Shown piece after piece: positions 1 through 13,571 of a DNA stretch of 64,000 nt. Where the stretch lies: contig CAMZMU010000059.1 of the NCBI GenBank assembly GCA_947311845.1, positions 56,034,617 to 56,098,616 on the forward strand. The letters are read 5' to 3'. The notes below the pieces were generated by a model that was given only the letters and a program-made list of their open reading frames with translations, was not told the DNA's origin and ran no database searches. Numbering within the stretch: the stretch's first letter is position 1; every line of letters starts with the position of its first letter. A program made the translations under genes and the position numbers. Source of the stretch: Poa pratensis. Lineage: Eukaryota > Streptophyta > Magnoliopsida > Poales > Poaceae.

Positions 1-1248
1 GCGCACAAAGTAGATTTGTGATGTGCAATGATCTTATCTTATCAGCGCCCATAGTACGATTGATGATTTTGAATAGAGAAATATTTAAAAAAGGATTTGC
101 CTTCTCTTACTTAATAGAAAGATAAGACAAGTCTCTCCGGTTTACACCATGTTATCGCTTAGTTACATATTTTCTAGTTTAGTTATAATCTCTCCATAAT
201 TTTAGGAGCATGTAAACATTAATTACTTAGGGATATTATAACTAAGCCCTCTAGGAGCTCTCTTAGACCATCAACGTTTTCACCATCGGATTGTCCTTCC
301 TCATCACTCGCAGCCGTCTGATGCACCCTTTTCCCATGCGTGAGTCGCTTCTAACTACACTAAGACACAATGCATTGTATACCATGTTTGTTTATCTTAT
401 CTAAATGACATGCATGGAATAAGAAAATACCATTTTATAAATTTTTGTGCGTCCATCACACTATCGAAACGAGCTGCCCGAAACACGCAAAACAATAACA
501 ACCAAGAAGTTCATGACAGAAGGGGGAGTGAAGGACACGCACACACCATCCTTGAGGGCAACGAGGCACTCTTAGGAGATGTTGAATTGGAAGGGGTTGA
601 CTAATGAGGTAAAGTTGTCCATCACCGCCATGTTCGTCAATTCGCCACACTCATCACTGTCACCAATCGCCGTACAGAGCTCGCGAGAGAGGAAAAATGA
701 CAGAGCCAAGATAAGGGTGCACATAAATAATTTCCCTTTGAGCATAGAGCATCTCAAGTACCCACACGATTGCCTCCATACATCCCCAACCGCCTTTGCC
801 GCCACACATGTTTATGCATGTCTACATCGTGCGTCTGGCAACCACCTCCCCTCTCACACACCATTGTTTCCGTACTATATACCCACGCGTGAACCTCACT
901 GAATTTGGAATGTTCTGCGCCATCGGCCTCTCTCAGAATCTCTTGGCATTGTCACCCGCCATCACCAGACGATGTCCCCGCTCTTGTTGGCTCCATCGCC
1001 GCACTGGCAACTACCTCATCAACACACTCCCCGACCCAGCCGTGCCCTATCGATCTCTCCGCCTCCTCCTCCGTCATCGCCAAGAATGCCAAGTGCTCCA
1101 AGAAATGTCGCACTCGGTGGAGACTCTGAGATCCTCCCCGAGTGGGAGTGGCGGGAGGAGATGGAGGCAACATTTGAGCTTGATGGAGAGATAGAGGATA
1201 AGGTTGTCAAGGCTGCAAAGAAGATTGTGGTGGCAATTTCTGCACTAA
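1..1248. other. Non-genic left flank
   Basis: No convincing gene is visible. The first 400 bases are AT-rich. From about 950 to 1240 there is a GC-richer stretch with short open frames on both strands, none with a recognisable domain. It could be a decayed gene fragment, but nothing in it decides this. Confidence 0.4.
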
Positions 1249-1881
1249 GGGGGTGTTTGTTTGGGCTGTGGCTCGTTGTGCTGTTGTGTAGGGAAAGCTG
1301 CTTTTCTGTGTCACTGTTGGCGACTTGGCTGGCTGTCTAGCTGTGTGTGAGGAATTGTCTGAAATACCTTCAGAGTTCCGAGAACATATGTATTTACTGA
1401 TTGAAGTGTATAAGCGTATCTATCACTATAAAATACCAGAAATTCACATAATTAAACAGAACAAATCATTGATTTGTCGAAAATACATATCCATACACGT
1501 ATCTCCCACAAAGGAACAGAAGGAGAAGGAACCCCCCCCCCCCCACCCCAAAAAAAATGAGAAGAAAGTATCTCAATGCGCACACGTATCTCCACGGATG
1601 CGTTAACGAAGTGGGCCAGAGGCGTGAACGAACAAGGCTACACGCAGTGTGACTCGATGATAGTGGTTGTAAATACGCAAAACAACAAGGGCAACGAAGT
1701 ATACCGATTCAGTTTTAAGTGGGAAAGCTACGGGAAGCCACGCGAAGCACCTTCCGAGGTGCTTTACCCCGCACGTGTATTTGGTCGACCATCTTTGGCA
1801 AAGCCCACCGCGAAGCCGACCCGTTTGTTTCATTTGGTTGACTTTTTTTTGTGGAAAGTTGTAAAAAGCACAAAACACCCC
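1249..1881. mobile_element. Tourist-like (PIF/Harbinger) non-autonomous element
   Basis: The left end reads GGGGGTGTTTGTTT and the right end, on the opposite strand, GGGGTGTTTTGTG. The element is flanked on both sides by TAA (1246-1248 and 1882-1884), the 3-bp target duplication typical of PIF/Harbinger. It is about 633 bp long and no transposase frame is seen. The family assignment rests on the end motif and the target-site length only. Confidence 0.5.
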
Positions 1882-2041
1882 TAAAGACCCTGACAATGAT
1901 GGTTCCGACTCTGAAGAAGGCTATGAGTGGCTAATGTGGACCATCGGCTGGCTCTATTGGTTGGATGGTACAATTGCCTACTTGGATGAAGACGCATTAT
2001 GTTGAATTTAGTATGAAATGGTGTTTAAGTTTTGAGTTATA

Positions 2042-2200
2042 CTCCTCCGTTTTTAATATAACATGTTTTAGCATTTGTGCACATTCACATATATCTAGAT
2101 GTATTTAGACATATTTTTATGTGTATGTGCACTCATATTAGTATACATGTAGACAACATGTTGAATAGCTAAAACTTCTTATATTTATGTAAGGAGGGAG
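2042..2200. mobile_element. Stowaway-like MITE
   Basis: A 159-bp AT-rich element starts CTCCTCCGTTTTT and ends AAGGAGGGAG. The ends are inverted, and TA dinucleotides flank it at 2040-2041 and 2201-2202. The size, TA target and CTCC(C)TCC ends fit grass Stowaway elements. It lies about 450 bp upstream of the methyltransferase start codon and may be part of its distal promoter. Confidence 0.65.
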
Positions 2201-2655
2201 TAACTCTCTTTAGATTAGATTTTGGCCTGCCACCGGTGGTTCCCCTCCCCTTCATTTGTTGCTTCCGTGGCGGGAAGTGTGGAACCTTGTTGCCATCACT
2301 TACTTGGTAGTTCATTATTTGTCCCATGTTTCTTATGAACTACTCCTTCCGGTTGCCACGAATAAGACCCATGCTTTTCAAGTCGTCTCTTTGCTACAAA
2401 AATAGAGCAACGATAGCGAGTGACTCCGAAGTTCAAGTGATCCCTCTATTACAGAAACCACAATAGCTAGATTATGTCGTACAAAATTTAAATCAAAATT
2501 TCCCTGACAGCTTGGGCCCACGCGTGATGACGAATTTACCCCCCTTTTTTGTTTGACCTGGATCGACCCCATCTCGTTCTGTCTCGCACGAACACAGCAG
2601 CTCGGCCCCGACCAGAGTAGGAGTTTGGCGGCGCGCGATCTCCCGCCCGATCCGA

Positions 2656-5600
2656 ATGGCTGGAATCAGGCTGACGCCCGATGAGCCCGAGCTTCCGCAG
2701 GGTACCCCGTCTAGACCCCAGCTGCCGCTCCCCGTCGTCGGTGGCGGCGGCAGCGGTGGCCTGGATATGGCCTCGGACGACGAGAGGTCGGTGGCAGCCG
2801 ACTCGTGGTCCGTGCGGAGCGATTACGGGAGCACGCTCGACGACGACCAGCGCTACGCTGACGCCGCGGAGGTACTCGCTGCGGCGGCTGCCGCCGGGAA
2901 CTGCCCCTCCGCCGCCTCCGATTACTGGTAAAATGCTCCTGCTCTTCCTGTTTATACAGATTAGCCATGTAGATCTAATCATTTATGCAGGAACAGTATA
3001 TGCAATGCATACTTAACATTCTAAAGTATTTTGCAAAGAAAAAAAAACATTCTAAATATTTATGAGCTCTCAAGAAGATCAAGATATTTTCCATTGATGG
3101 CATTAGAGTAATTCTTCATAGCAAAGTAAGAAGCCCCTTGAAGGATTGAGAGATTTATAAGAGGTTTAGATATTTGTCATGTTTGTACAGAAATAGATTA
3201 TTATCATTTCTCATGGAAAATGGTAAAACATATCTAGATATAACTATAAGATATTATTACAAAAATTTATAGAGTTTAGGCAACTAAATGTAACAATCTT
3301 CTACAAGTGTAACTAAATGTGCCCTTCCCTATAAATATATTTGTCTTTCCCTCCCATTTAACCATAGCAAGACAAACAAGAAGGAAGCATGGAGACGGAC
3401 AACACGTATGATGGTTTAATAAGCCATAAGAAGCATGTATAGTATATACACGGTAGTCACAAAAACAAATGTATGTTTTGTACCAAGTTTTTAATTTTGA
3501 TTGATAAAGAGTTAAGTTATTCCATTTGGTTAGAGTGTGCTTTTCTTCTGAGCGTGTAGATCCTCATATATGTGGCTAGTAGGGCCACCACACAAACTGA
3601 TAATTAGTTTTTTGTGATTGTTGTCTGTAACATATCAAATTATGCACATTCTTATCAAATCTAACTATGAGCTTAAGCTAAGAAGTTGATATAGCGAGAA
3701 GTGAACAACATATGGTTACAATTTCACAATATGTTCAGTCAAAAATATTTTCAAATGTAAAATTTGCATATTCTGAAAGAGTTAGATACATCAAATGCAC
3801 CGAACTTGGAAATGTTGTGTATAATTTTGTTGAGATGTTTTTCAAATGTTTTAATGTCGCAGCAGTTCTGACAAAGATGACCAAGAGGTTGAAGGTTCAA
3901 TGTTGGGGTACAAAGTTATTGGGACGCTTCTTATTCGGAAGATCTAACAAATTTTCAAGAACATGGGCATGCTGGAGAAATATGGTGATCATGTTCTACC
4001 TTCTTTTGTACAGTAGAAGTATTGAATCACGAAAAAAACTGCAAGATATCATAGAAATTGCCGCAACAAAGCCTCAAATTATGAAAGTGGTCTTTTAATA
4101 TAAAAATCATTATAGTTCAGAAACTTGAACAATGCAGATCGCATAGTGATATGAACCTTTGTATATTTTTTGGCTTTTCAAAACTCGATAGAATTTTTGA
4201 TTTGGTCATTTTTCACTTGCATCACTGTATTATAGATCAGATTGTTTGAAAGAGTATATATTTGCAACCTAGTACATGCATTAGAAAAATGCAAATGAGC
4301 CATTCAGCATGCATGCCCGCTTTCTCATTTTTAGCACCTCAAACTCAGAATCCGGAGCAGACCAAAAACCCCTACTTCACTTAGGTACTTGACAATCGAC
4401 ATAATACTCAAGTTTTTTCTTGTAGGAAATTATTGAATGCCTCATTTATTTTTTAAGCTTCCCATCGTTATTCTGTGTGGAGGATAACGAATGCCTCAAG
4501 GTCTTCATCATTTGTTGTGAGCACTGAGAAGAACATTTTTCTTTTGGTAGGTTCGGTGCAGATGTAATGGATACTGTTGCTATTTGGACAAAAAAATTAT
4601 GTGCAAACTTTATGCAAGGAGGTACTTCATCGACTAATGACAACAATAATTGTCAAGTTGATGATAAACACTTCTTCAACTACCCTATTCTTGATCTTGG
4701 AACTGGGAACGGGCTCCTTCTGCAAGCACTTGCCAAACAGGGGTACTACACAATGAGTAATTATAAATTTTTCTGTTTCTGTATCCATTGCATATAGTAA
4801 GGGTATATTGAACTAATTATGCAAAAAGTGATGTCATCATGTCCGTAGTTTAGTAAAAAAATATTTAGCTTCAATTATGTGCGCAGAACATCACAATGAC
4901 ACTTTTTTAGAATAAAATTCAAGGTGCGTCAATCATGGTTATATTTGTCCATTGTTTATTGCGAGAATGTCTTCTTGACTTTCTAAATTGACTACTTTTG
5001 AAATCTTTGTTGCCAAAGTGAAAGTGTTTTTAAAGCCACTATAATGCCAAACATGCCCTTATTATTCTTTTGAAGATTGTATGACTGCAGGAAAGTGATA
5101 TGATATTCTGTTTTTCAGATTCTCCAACTTAACCGGAACTGATTACAGTGAAGGCGCCATTGAACTTGCAAGAAACCTTGCTGCTCGTGATGGGTTCTCT
5201 GCTATTAGTTTCTTGGTTAGTATACTATATTCAGATAGGTTTCTCTGTCCTCTGCATGCTACAACCAATCAAAATTCACCACTTAAGCTATATGTTTTCA
5301 GGAATTCTACACTTTGTTATTATATTCTAAGTTTATTAAGTGGCACTTATCGTTCTCTAAACGTCCTGCAGCCTCAAAAGGCATCGGCATATGGCAACAA
5401 TAGTTACTTTTTCATTAGTCTCGACATGTCTTTGCTAAAGAAGAAGCATTGCATAACACTTACTGAAAATCTACATAACTTGTTACTCAAGTCGATTTCA
5501 TTTACTTATTTTTCTGACATGTCTAAAAGTATAAGCAAAGAAGACCATACATAGGGGAATATAGACTATTTTTTCATCACACCATCGATAATATCTGATA

Positions 5601-7590
5601 CTCTCTCTGTTCCGTTAATTAAGGCGTACATTTTTTTTCCAATTTTACCCACAAAGTAAGGCGCGGGAGGCGGTTTAGCGCTATTCTTCCGAAATTACCC
5701 CTCCCTTCCTTTCCCATATCCTTCGTCCTGAACACAGGCGATGGCCTCCGTCGCGATGGAGAAGACGGACCAGGAGCTGTCCATCAGCCTGTAGCTCCTC
5801 CATGTGTCCGACGAGCGTCCGACTAGCCCGAGAAGCCCATGCCGGAAGCAAAACCAACTCCCCATCCGAACCACCAGTTAACGCCAAGGATCTGGCTCAC
5901 GGCGGCGGTGGTGCCCGCGCCCCTCCACCATGACCCCTGTCTGCTGTGGCGTGCTGTGCGCGTCAGCCGCACCGTCGAGCTGGGAGATTTGGAGCCGCGC
6001 ATGGGGCGTCCTCGGCTGTGAGTAGATGGAGGCGTCCGAATCCATGTAAGTTTTGACGGCTTCGCAGGGCTGCCGGTGCTGGGACTCAGCGGCGGTACGG
6101 CAGTTTCTGCATGTGATGCTTGTGCTTCGTCGCTTGTGCCCTGCTGCTGCATTGCCATTGTGCTGGATTTTGGTTTCACCAGATTTGGAGACGAAGGGGG
6201 AGGTAGTTATTAGGGGCTTGTTAGGAAAAAAAAATATGCGGCAGCATTCTTCTTAATCCTAGTGCCAGACCATGCACGCCTTTCTCATCGGAACGGAGCG
6301 AGTAATACCATGAATCAATAATCTAGTGATAATTTGCAAGATATTTGACTTTGTCCTTGCCATGGATGCACAAAATTTTCAAACCGGTGAACTCTTTGTT
6401 AATATTGAATGTTTACTACTATTCCTCATAACTGGACTTCCTATTGCAAAACTAATTTAGTGCAGCTGTGTACTGTTCCTTTAGAAAGGCCGCCATTTCC
6501 ATGCTTATTTTGCCTAGCATATCAGGTTGTGGGATACTAGTGACAACAACCGATAATGGTTATTGAGTATTTACAGTATGTGTTTTGATGAAATGACTCA
6601 GTATTTCTGTCTCTGTCAGGTTGATGATATACTTGAGACGAAGTTAGACAAAAAGTTCAAAATCATTACTGATAAAGGGACATTGGATGCCATTGGATTG
6701 CATCCGGACGGGCGTGCAAAAAGGTACACAAACTTCAACTTTGTCATTCTGGAAGATTCCACCCCCTTAATATGCCTATTCATCTTTTGTCCACTTCTAT
6801 GATTATCATAGCTGCAGAAAAAAAATACAGTGTGCTCTTAGTTGTTGATATGTTCAGTGAGATTTGATGTCTAATGTGAATTTCCAAAATATCGCATACT
6901 AGAATTGGAATAGCTGGAAACCTGCTTCACCTGTCTGAATAGTTTTATTTGTTGTCATCCTGCAATTAAATAGCTTGTAGCTTTAGCTTTCAAATTTGTT
7001 TTAGTTTCAGATCTGCGTAGTGCAGTACATAGACGAGTTTTACCACTTACCAGCACACCATCTTGATGTTGACAACTCATCAACGAGTTGTATTGCATCA
7101 CGCAATGTGGTATATGCATATGCAGAATGGTCTAATGGGATATACGGTTCCAATCTATGTTAAAGATAGCTTAAGTATCATTCAATTATTTAGTACCACA
7201 TTGAGTTAACATTGTCTCTTAATGGCGTTGTTTACTCCAGAGTGATGTATTGGGAATCAGTATCGAACTTGGCTGAACCTGGTGGCCTTGTGGTCAGTAC
7301 TTTCTCGTGCAAACCCTCTGAAACTCTTATCTTATACCACTATCCCCTGGAGTTGAAACTCATGCTTGTGTCTTAAGGTGGTAACATCATGTAATCATAC
7401 AAAGAATGAGCTTCTGCAAGAAGTAGAAGACTTCAACGCACAAAAGCTTGCTAAGGAGGACGTGGACAGAGGTGCAGGCGACGTGCACGAGATCTTCCGA
7501 TACCTGGATCACGTCCAGACGTATCCTACCATCAGGTTTGGCGGAGTCGAGGGGTCTCAGGTGTGCACCGTGGCTTTCCAGCGGGCATGA
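2656..7590 (+). CDS. AR401: AR401 / EEF1AKMT2 (METTL10, Efm4)-type protein-lysine methyltransferase
   Basis: SAM-dependent methyltransferase of the family that methylates a lysine of elongation factor 1A, expected in the cytosol. Seven exons: 2656-2927, 3863-3984, 4551-4742, 5119-5215, 6620-6723, 7241-7292 and 7378-7590; all introns are GT-AG. The predicted product is about 350 aa. An acidic N-terminus (MAGIRL start, DDDQRYADAAE) is followed by SYWDASYSEDL and EHGHAGEIWFG. The SAM-binding motif LDLGTGNGLL is near residue 180, then LTGTDYSEGAIELA, TDKGTLDAIGLHPDG and VVTSCNHTKNEL. The order matches plant AR401 along its whole length. Oddity: exon 2 has a one-base deficit near 3904-3911 (after ATGTTGGGG), which shifts the frame unless corrected. 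Intron 4 carries a 702-bp mariner-like insertion. The exon 2 start could be 3863 or 3866. Confidence 0.9.
5601..6302. mobile_element. Mariner/Stowaway-type non-autonomous element with GC-rich interior
   Basis: Left end CTCTCTCTGTTCCGTTAATT; right end, reverse-complemented, CTCGCTCCGTTCCGATGAGA; similarity continues through AAGGCGT. TA duplications flank it at 5599-5600 and 6303-6304. The 702-bp element lies in intron 4 of the methyltransferase gene. Its interior (about 5650-6200) is GC-rich, unlike ordinary AT-rich Stowaway elements, and has short frames on both strands, so it may hold captured gene sequence. No transposase is recognisable. Confidence 0.6.
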
Positions 7591-8579
7591 AAAGGCCGAT
7601 TTTAAAGTGTGTTCTGCTCTGTGTTGTAGCTCGTTCCTATCCTCGCTTTGTTGTTGTTGTTTGTATGTTGTAGCCTAGACTGGCCGTCTTTCCGGTTTGC
7701 ATAGACAGAGAATGTTTTTGAAGAATCAATTTTTCGTGGTGTAAACAGACGAGAGGGATGCCGATGTACTGTATCTTTGATGTAAGCGTGAATGCCTGAA
7801 CTTTTTAATACAGAGCTGCAGTTTCAGTTCCCTACTCCAAAGAAAATGCAGTCATTTTAGCTTTGTTATGATGTGTAGTTGGGCAACAGTTTTTTGTTGA
7901 TATTAGCATGTTGAGGTGGCATCGGCTGCAGCCTCTTGTAAGCCCGATGCTCTAAGGTAATGCCTGTCGCACTTTTGGCTATGGCAGCAATTACACGGAA
8001 GTAGGCGGCGCCTTTCGGATCGGAACCTCGAGACTCAAAGCTTGATGCGCCAGCAGCCCAGCATCATCATCTGTGGTTTGCGAAATGCTTTCTTCAGCGT
8101 GTTCTTATGTGTACTTATGAGGTTGGCCTTTTCCGCCTATTTCTTTGGAAATAAATAATGTGTCAAGCTTTATGTACTAACTAACTATTTCAAAAGGGCT
8201 AGGCAATCCACTTATACACATCAACATAATGCACTGATGCTTGTTCTATAAAACAACTTAACTAATTACTTGAGCTGATATATTACAACATATTTTTGCC
8301 TTTAAATATGTACCACATTTTTACCATTATCATAGCTTCATGACAAATCATTGTGCATACCTTACGGTGAATCGTTCAATTTGGAGAGTCAAACTACATT
8401 CCATTATATATTTCCAAACGGGAGGAGGAAATTAAAACTACAAATCCATCCGCCCCAAAATACATGGCGTATAACTCTAGTTAAAAATATATTTCTAAGT
8501 TTGATCAAGTATATATACAAAAATACGAAGATCTATAATACTAAATGTCAATAGATCCCATAATATACTAAATATATTG
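7591..8579. other. 3' flank of the methyltransferase gene
   Basis: The first few hundred bases are probably the 3' UTR and downstream region of the gene ending at 7590. The rest is AT-rich and no gene is seen. Confidence 0.4.
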
Positions 8580-8705
8580 CTCACTCTGTTCACTAATATA
8601 AGACATTTCAACTTTTTCTTAATTCGTATGTATCTAGACGTATTTTAGTATGTATTTAGACAATATTGAAATACCTAAAAGGTCTTACGTTAGTGAACGG
8701 CGGAG
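8580..8705. mobile_element. Stowaway-like MITE
   Basis: Left end CTCACTCTGTTCACTAATAT, continuing AAGAC, pairs with the right end GTCTTACGTTAGTGAACG, continuing GCGGAG. About 125 bp, with TA on the right side only; the left target base appears mutated. Confidence 0.6.
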
Positions 8706-8743
8706 TATTTAATATTGTAGTTGTCGAATGAATACGGACTTGT

Positions 8744-9118
8744 GGCTCCCGAGCACCAGTGAACCCTATATGAATTGTTTGTGAAATTTGTAAATTTTAG
8801 TTTGAAAAAATCCCCAAAAAAATCCAATGATATATATGCATGTTTTCTATGTATGTGTGAATTTTCGGTGCAAAAAAGGCGTATTCCGAGCTATATAAAA
8901 ATAACAAAAATTTGGGCACAAACAAAGGAAAATAGTGTGTTGAATTTTTAGAAATTTCTCATTTTTGCGTAGCCCAAAATATAATGTTTTTTGGACGAAA
9001 CTTCTGACGTACGTACGTAATGTGTATATGTATTTGTGTATGAAGTTTCAAATTTTTTAAGCCTAGATATATGATTTTCAAAAATTTCAAAAAATGGGTT
9101 CACTGGTGCTCGAGAGCC
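8744..9118. mobile_element. TIR element ending GGCTCYCGAGCACCAGTGAACCC-like
   Basis: The ends are inverted copies: GGCTCCCGAGCACCAGTGAA at 8744 and, reverse-complemented from 9118, GGCTCTCGAGCACCAGTGAA. The interior is about 330 bp, AT-rich, with no coding sequence. A related but shorter element lies at about 54615-54789. The superfamily is not assigned because no clear target duplication is visible. Confidence 0.55.
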
Positions 9119-10458
9119 GCTGCCAATTTTCGTTGAATTTCCTTTTATTTATTTGTTCAGGCTTTGTAAATTTTAGCTTCGATCCAGAGATGAAAAGTCT
9201 TCTCTCTCTTACTCCTAGGGAAAGTGCATATATATATAGGCAGCACCGCAGCAGTGATCAGACAAGACTTTCAATGCCGCCTTGTTGGCTGCCGACAGGT
9301 GTTGAGTGACCAGCCACGAGAACAGTCAAGGGCTGGTGATTTCTAAGCCACAACCATTGCAAACCTGGTTTTGGTCGATACTCCCGATGAGAGCAGCAGC
9401 CATAATCGACGCCAAAACCCTGGGCAAAATCCATGGATTTTTTTCTCGGCGAAACAAAGGTTAGTTTTTCAGATCACGAAAAGAGCCTAAATTTCTGCGA
9501 ATTCTGTTGATTAGCTAAAATTTGATTGCCAAATATAATTCGCGAAATTTTGTGGGCCTTCTGATATTTAGTTGAAAAAAAGGAAAACTCTGAACCCAGC
9601 AATCTGCATTTCATCTCAAGTATGGGTGATGCTCACATAACATCAGTACCTTTATTTGCAAGTTTTGTCAGCTAAAAAACAAAAGCTAATCAGTGGAACT
9701 GCTGTTCAGGGCCAGACAGATGGGAAAGAATGTCGGACTATTTTTATTCATAGAAAAAAAGAAATGTCAGCATGTATATGTATCACATCAGCGCCACAGG
9801 ACCCGCAGCAGAACATGAAAATGACATATCCCTACCAAATTACATCATCTTATCTGAACTCGTGATCATCCTCCCTCCAAAATGGAAACTACCAAAGATG
9901 GCGCAACACTAGAACAATCAATCCTCAATGGGTTTTCCATTCTTTTTTGCTATATGGTATATGTACAAGTATTGAAGAAGCCGGATGGCCTCCTCTTATC
10001 TCTTCCTCATTTCTTCTCCCTACAATGGCATGCAATCTAAGATACAGCAGAAGCTTTATTTTTCTCGAGGAGCGATTGGCGAAGCAGAATGCATGGAATG
10101 CATGAGGTGGCTGAGAGCAGAGTGCAAGAGACGAAAAAATTGCTAAAGGTTGGTGCAATGATAGGTAGTGATAATAGGAAATGAATGAGCCTAGATGATC
10201 CAGGGATAGCATGAAGTTTGGCCGAACGAATGGTCAGGACTCAGGACTCATGACTAGCAACATGATGGGCAAAGGAAGTATAGGTGGTAGCAAACTCTTT
10301 TGACATACAAAACTTAGGTGATCATGCTCAATGGAGCCTGCTGAGGTGCTGTGGGGCGGGGGTTGACTCTATAGAACGAATTTGTTGGTAAAATGTCGGC
10401 AATTGACGGTGGGGACTCTATGCATCAAAGGAATATGGGTGTCACTAGTAAGACATCC
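9119..10458. other. Intergenic between convergent methyltransferase and TTL genes
   Basis: No recognisable coding sequence. The last few hundred bases before 10458 are probably the 3' UTR of the TTL gene on the minus strand. Confidence 0.4.
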
Positions 10459-13400
10459 TCAGGAACTGGAGACAGCATAGTGCCTCACTGAATAGCGTAA
10501 AATGTGCAAGCTAGGGCAGATCATCTCCTTCACTCGCGCGCCGTCCTTGTATATCTTGAAGGTCGGGACTATGCGCACATTCTCTGCCTTTGCTATCATA
10601 GGGCTCTCATCAACATTTACCTGCAAGTTTGCATATGCAGGGGATTGATAAGCAACTTGGAAACTTTTGTAAGATGTCAGTGATTGCAACCGTTGATATA
10701 TAGAAAGATGTTAGGTTTATTACCTTTAGAAAATTCACTGAAGGGCACTCGGAACAAAGAGCATCCACTGATGGGGTAATCAATGTGCACTGCTGATTCA
10801 TTGTTTCCATGAAGTAAAGAACAGTTATCCCTGAAAGTGTCCACTTAAATCAGTCAGGCCATCTTGTACACTGAATAAAAATATGTAGTATATGCAAGAA
10901 TTTTTGATGAGTTATGAAGTACGGAACTGGTGCAACGCATGAGGATAACTGAACAAGAACATCACTTGTCCTGATTATCGTGCAATACTAGACTAAGGAG
11001 ATGGAAAAATTATAACAGCTGAGAGGAAAAACTTGTACAGGAAAACTGACCATGTGAATGTATAGCAGCTCGGACTTGCTCTAAGCTGGTAACTGTCTCA
11101 ACCTCTCCTCCAAACTTCATATTGGATACCTCCTCGCCACGTGTTGTCTTTAATGCAACTTGGGCATGGAACAAGGACTCTGCAACTTCCGTATCGGCAG
11201 GCAGCTCCTTGTGAAGCACCTCGTAGTCTCGCACACAATCAGTCCAACGCTCAAGCTAATACAATGTTAACAGGGACATGTCAATAGCATAATAGGTGAA
11301 TAATTAGAAACATATTGACACTTGTAAATTATTTACCTTTGCGTAGGACGCTGCCCGCCTTAGAAGAGCTTTCGTGTACTTCGGTTGGATTCTCAGCGCC
11401 TCATTGCAATCCTCAACAGATTTTGCCCACAGACCTAACTTCGACCAGCAAGCTGCTCTATTGCAGTACAATACTGAATTTGAGGGCTCATATTTGAGCC
11501 CTTCGCCATAGGCTACCGATGCCTCAGCAAACTTGGCTGCCTTGAAAAGGTCATTCCCGTGAGCTCGAGCCCGTGCTACTAGCCTCATGTTATTCAGAAT
11601 CAATCCAACCTCTACGTTTCCAGGATCGATAAGTCTAGCCTTGTCAGCCATCACAACAGCTGCATCAAACCTGCAGAAACCGACTTCAATTATGCTTGTA
11701 CCAGAAAAGGGAAATCATCATATTCCCACAATGTGTTTGATAATCGTACCTTCCAAATGCCATGTTGACCTGGGCTTGAACAATATGTACATATGAATCA
11801 GCCACCATGCCTGACAGTTTAGTGGACATCGAAGATAGAGACGCACCGTCCAATTTCAGCAAACTTGTAATAGTTGAATCAGCCTCCTCTAGCTTGTTAA
11901 GCCGGAGAAGTGCTTCAGACCTCAGTGCAAGGAGCTGCAGGAGAAACATGACTCGAGTGTGACTTACTGAATTCTAACGCTGACTGCAAAACGACTGTGC
12001 ATCCTTACAATGAAAAGTATCACAAGCTATGAGTCGAGAGAGGTAAATTACCAACTGGGAGGAATCCGCTCCATTGGCAATGGCGGCGTCAGCTTCCCTC
12101 AGTGTGCTCTTCCAATTTCCGATCCTTCTCGCATCCATGCATTTCCCCAGATGGCTCTCCACCTCATGAAGTTTCTGCCACTCAGCAGGGTCAGACTGAT
12201 TTGTATTCCCGGCCAGCGTGAGCTCCCTCCTTGCCTTCTCAACCATCCCAAACCTGCAATGTGGCCACCACCATGTCATTTCCAGCAACAATTCAAGCGT
12301 GGCATTGACAGAACCCATGTCAGCATTGGATTGAAACAACAAACTAGGACTGCAATTTCACGACAAATTCATAATTTTGCTCTAAATAGACAATGCAGAT
12401 AAGCAGAACATTTGAACCAGCATTCGATATTATGAACATGTTAATTCACTAAAATAAACCAACCAATCTAATCTGAGAAGTCATGTGTCTGGCAAGTTGC
12501 AAGATCAAATTAAAATCAAAATGCTAACGATCTCGTGATCTCTCCGTAAGCAAGTGGCACACGTGCAACAGTGACAAGCAAAGCAAGAACCAAGATCTGC
12601 AGATGAACTTTGGATTCCAACGCAATGCAATGCAGCAGACACGTACATGCGTAGCAAAGGGAGGGAATCTCGTGTCATCTCACCGGAGGCAGAGTGCAGC
12701 GAGGCGGCCGTGTGCGCGGCCGCTGGCCGGGTCGAGCCGGACGGCCTCCTCACAGTCGCGGAGGGCCTCGGCGAGGCGGCCGAGCTCGGCGAGCGCGGCG
12801 GCGCGGTTGCCGCGGCAGGCGGCGCTGTCCGGGCAGAGCGCCAGGGCGCGGTCGTAGTGCCGCAGCGCCTCGCCGTACCGGCCCTTCTTGTAGCACTCGT
12901 TCCCGGCCCGAGTCACCTCCTGCAGGCTGCCCTCAGCCCCGGGCGCCGGGAAGCTCGACCTCGAGGAGTGCGGGCCGGCGGTGGCATCAATGCTGCTCCT
13001 GGCGGGCGCCATGCCTGCGCCGGCACGCATGATGCTGCCGTGGCCGTAGTGTCCCGTGCCGGATCCGAGCACGTCCGGGCGGGCGCGCGGCCTGGGAGCC
13101 GGGGCCGCCGCGACCCGGCCAGGCCGCAGATGTTCCCCGCGGGGAGCGCATTGGCGAGCGGCGAGCTGGTGGCGGTGCTCCCGACGCCCCCGCCTCCCGC
13201 CGAACTGCCGCTCCCGCCGGAGAAGATCAGCGGGCCAGATCCGGACGGCGGTGCCCGGGCGGCCTCGGCGCGTTGCTGCTGCTGCTGCTCTCCGCCACCA
13301 GCTCCCCCGAGTGTCCGCCGCTCGCCCTCCCAGCACAAGAATCTCTCACCGCGGCCGCATTGCAGAGCGCGGGCGACTTGGCGGAGCCGGCGGACGAGGA

Positions 13401-13571
13401 GGAGGAGGATGGCGTGGCGCGCTGCTGCTGCTGCAGCCGCAGCGGCGAGACGGGCGAGCCGAGATCCGCGAACAAGTCGCGCTTGGCGTCCGGCTTGTCC
13501 CCGTCGATCCTCAGCGCCGCCGCGCGCAGCCGCACTCGGTCGGCCTCCGCCGACGCCGACGACGACGACAT
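10459..13571 (-). CDS. TTL: TPR repeat-containing thioredoxin-like protein, TTL family
   Basis: Plant TTL proteins are TPR co-chaperone-like scaffolds linked in Arabidopsis to osmotic-stress and brassinosteroid responses. Seven exons on the minus strand: 13571-12684, 12253-12052, 11934-11750, 11670-11337, 11255-11051, 10830-10724 and 10620-10459; predicted product about 694 aa. The N-terminus is serine-rich and low in complexity. TPR units include [20 protein letters not shown] and a second block starting [17 protein letters not shown]. The C-terminus is a thioredoxin fold ([20 protein letters not shown]) without a WCGPC active site, as usual for the family. Exon 1 needs two one-base corrections, near 13242-13250 (before [10 protein letters not shown]) and near 13117-13129 (after [10 protein letters not shown]), both deficits. 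These are probably sequence errors in very GC-rich DNA; a decayed allele is the alternative. Confidence 0.88.

Noticed and set aside
950..1340. Possible short gene (frame with LPEWEWREEMEATFELDGEI)
   Set aside because: No homology recognised, no splice or start context, and the frame runs into the Tourist-like element.
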